Below, one piece after another: positions 63,790-64,000 of a stretch of DNA of 64,000 nucleotides. The DNA is taken from the NCBI GenBank assembly GCA_010692425.1, contig JAAHHJ010000003.1, forward strand, positions 1 through 64,000, given 5' to 3'. The notes under the pieces were generated by a model that ran no database searches, was not told the DNA's origin, and worked only from the letters and a program-made list of their open reading frames with translations. Numbering within the stretch: position 1 is the first letter of the stretch; each line of letters opens with the position of its first letter. The stretch comes from Symploca sp. SIO3C6 (lineage in GTDB: Bacteria > Cyanobacteriota > Cyanobacteriia > Cyanobacteriales > Coleofasciculaceae). The translations under genes were made by a program, and so were the position numbers.

Positions 63790-64000
63790 TTAATTTAATC
63801 CTTAACTTTGCTTACCCCTTCTCGCAATGAGTAGGCAACTGGACCTTTGCTCCTTAACAAAAGCCTAGTTATTCGAGACACTAGTTATTCGAGAAATTGG
63901 AAGAGTCCACAGAGCGAGGTATGGGTGCCAGCAGCCCCTTGTTTGACTGAGTAGACTGGCTATTGAGCTGTAAGTCATCTGCTTCCTACCAAGTACATTG
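63790..64000. other. Terminal spacer
   Basis: No gene seen up to the window edge. A 14-bp sequence CTAGTTATTCGAGA is repeated at 63865-63878 and 63881-63894. Confidence 0.5.

Overview
The window looks like chromosomal DNA from a filamentous, probably heterocyst-forming-type cyanobacterium. Evidence: many GCGATCGC (HIP1) octamers, a run of families found mainly or only in cyanobacteria (DUF3318, DUF1350, DUF1823, DUF5132/HMA_2 proteins, TPR-CHAT proteins, a GlpX-type FBPase/SBPase), and spacers full of heptameric short tandem repeats and small palindromic elements. The species cannot be named from sequence alone.

Layout. 0-7 kb: a small HExxH protein, DUF3318, small conserved proteins, a 955-residue NB-ARC/STAND ATPase with a helical-repeat tail, DUF1350 hydrolase and tRNA-Asn. 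7-19 kb: an ABC exporter, HD phosphohydrolase, GH3-like adenylate-forming enzyme, JmjC-type oxygenase, a fatty-acid-hydroxylase/Mpo1-like pair, an amidohydrolase and a B12-binding radical SAM enzyme. 19-29 kb: a MACPF pore-forming-type protein with a propeller-like tail, L,D-transpeptidase, a riboflavin-synthase-like protein lacking catalytic residues, lgt, rlmN, DUF1823, a TPR protein and bioF. 28-32 kb: a co-directional HMA_2 / DUF5132 / P-type ATPase cluster. 32-42 kb: housekeeping genes pyrG, hemA, glpX, grxC-tadA and a plsC-like acyltransferase. 41.5-43.3 kb: a repeat-dense island with two near-identical 90-bp cores, a MITE-like element and a toxin-family remnant. 43.3-50.1 kb: a tight three-gene unit (19-unit TPR-CHAT protease, a 119-aa protein, a two-TM membrane protein). 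50-64 kb: a monooxygenase-like protein, mnmE, an SPFH-FHA fusion, a ParA/ParB-like pair, two paralogous GT4 glycosyltransferases and conserved cyanobacterial proteins.

Strongest candidate for an undescribed system: the TPR-CHAT operon at 43307-50097. A caspase-fold protease with a long, recently expanded repeat sensor is translationally linked to a small helical protein and a membrane protein, an arrangement like immune or cell-death modules. Secondary candidates are the fatty-acid-hydroxylase/Mpo1-like pair, which could make an alpha-oxidation route, the MACPF-propeller protein, the dead riboflavin-synthase paralogue, and the metal-type P-ATPase with no CPC motif.

Spacers carry heptamer arrays (AATAAGT or TTCATGG type), most lying at gene 3' ends with AATAAGT on the sense strand; several genes take their stop codon from them. 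No complete transposase, prophage or CRISPR array was seen.
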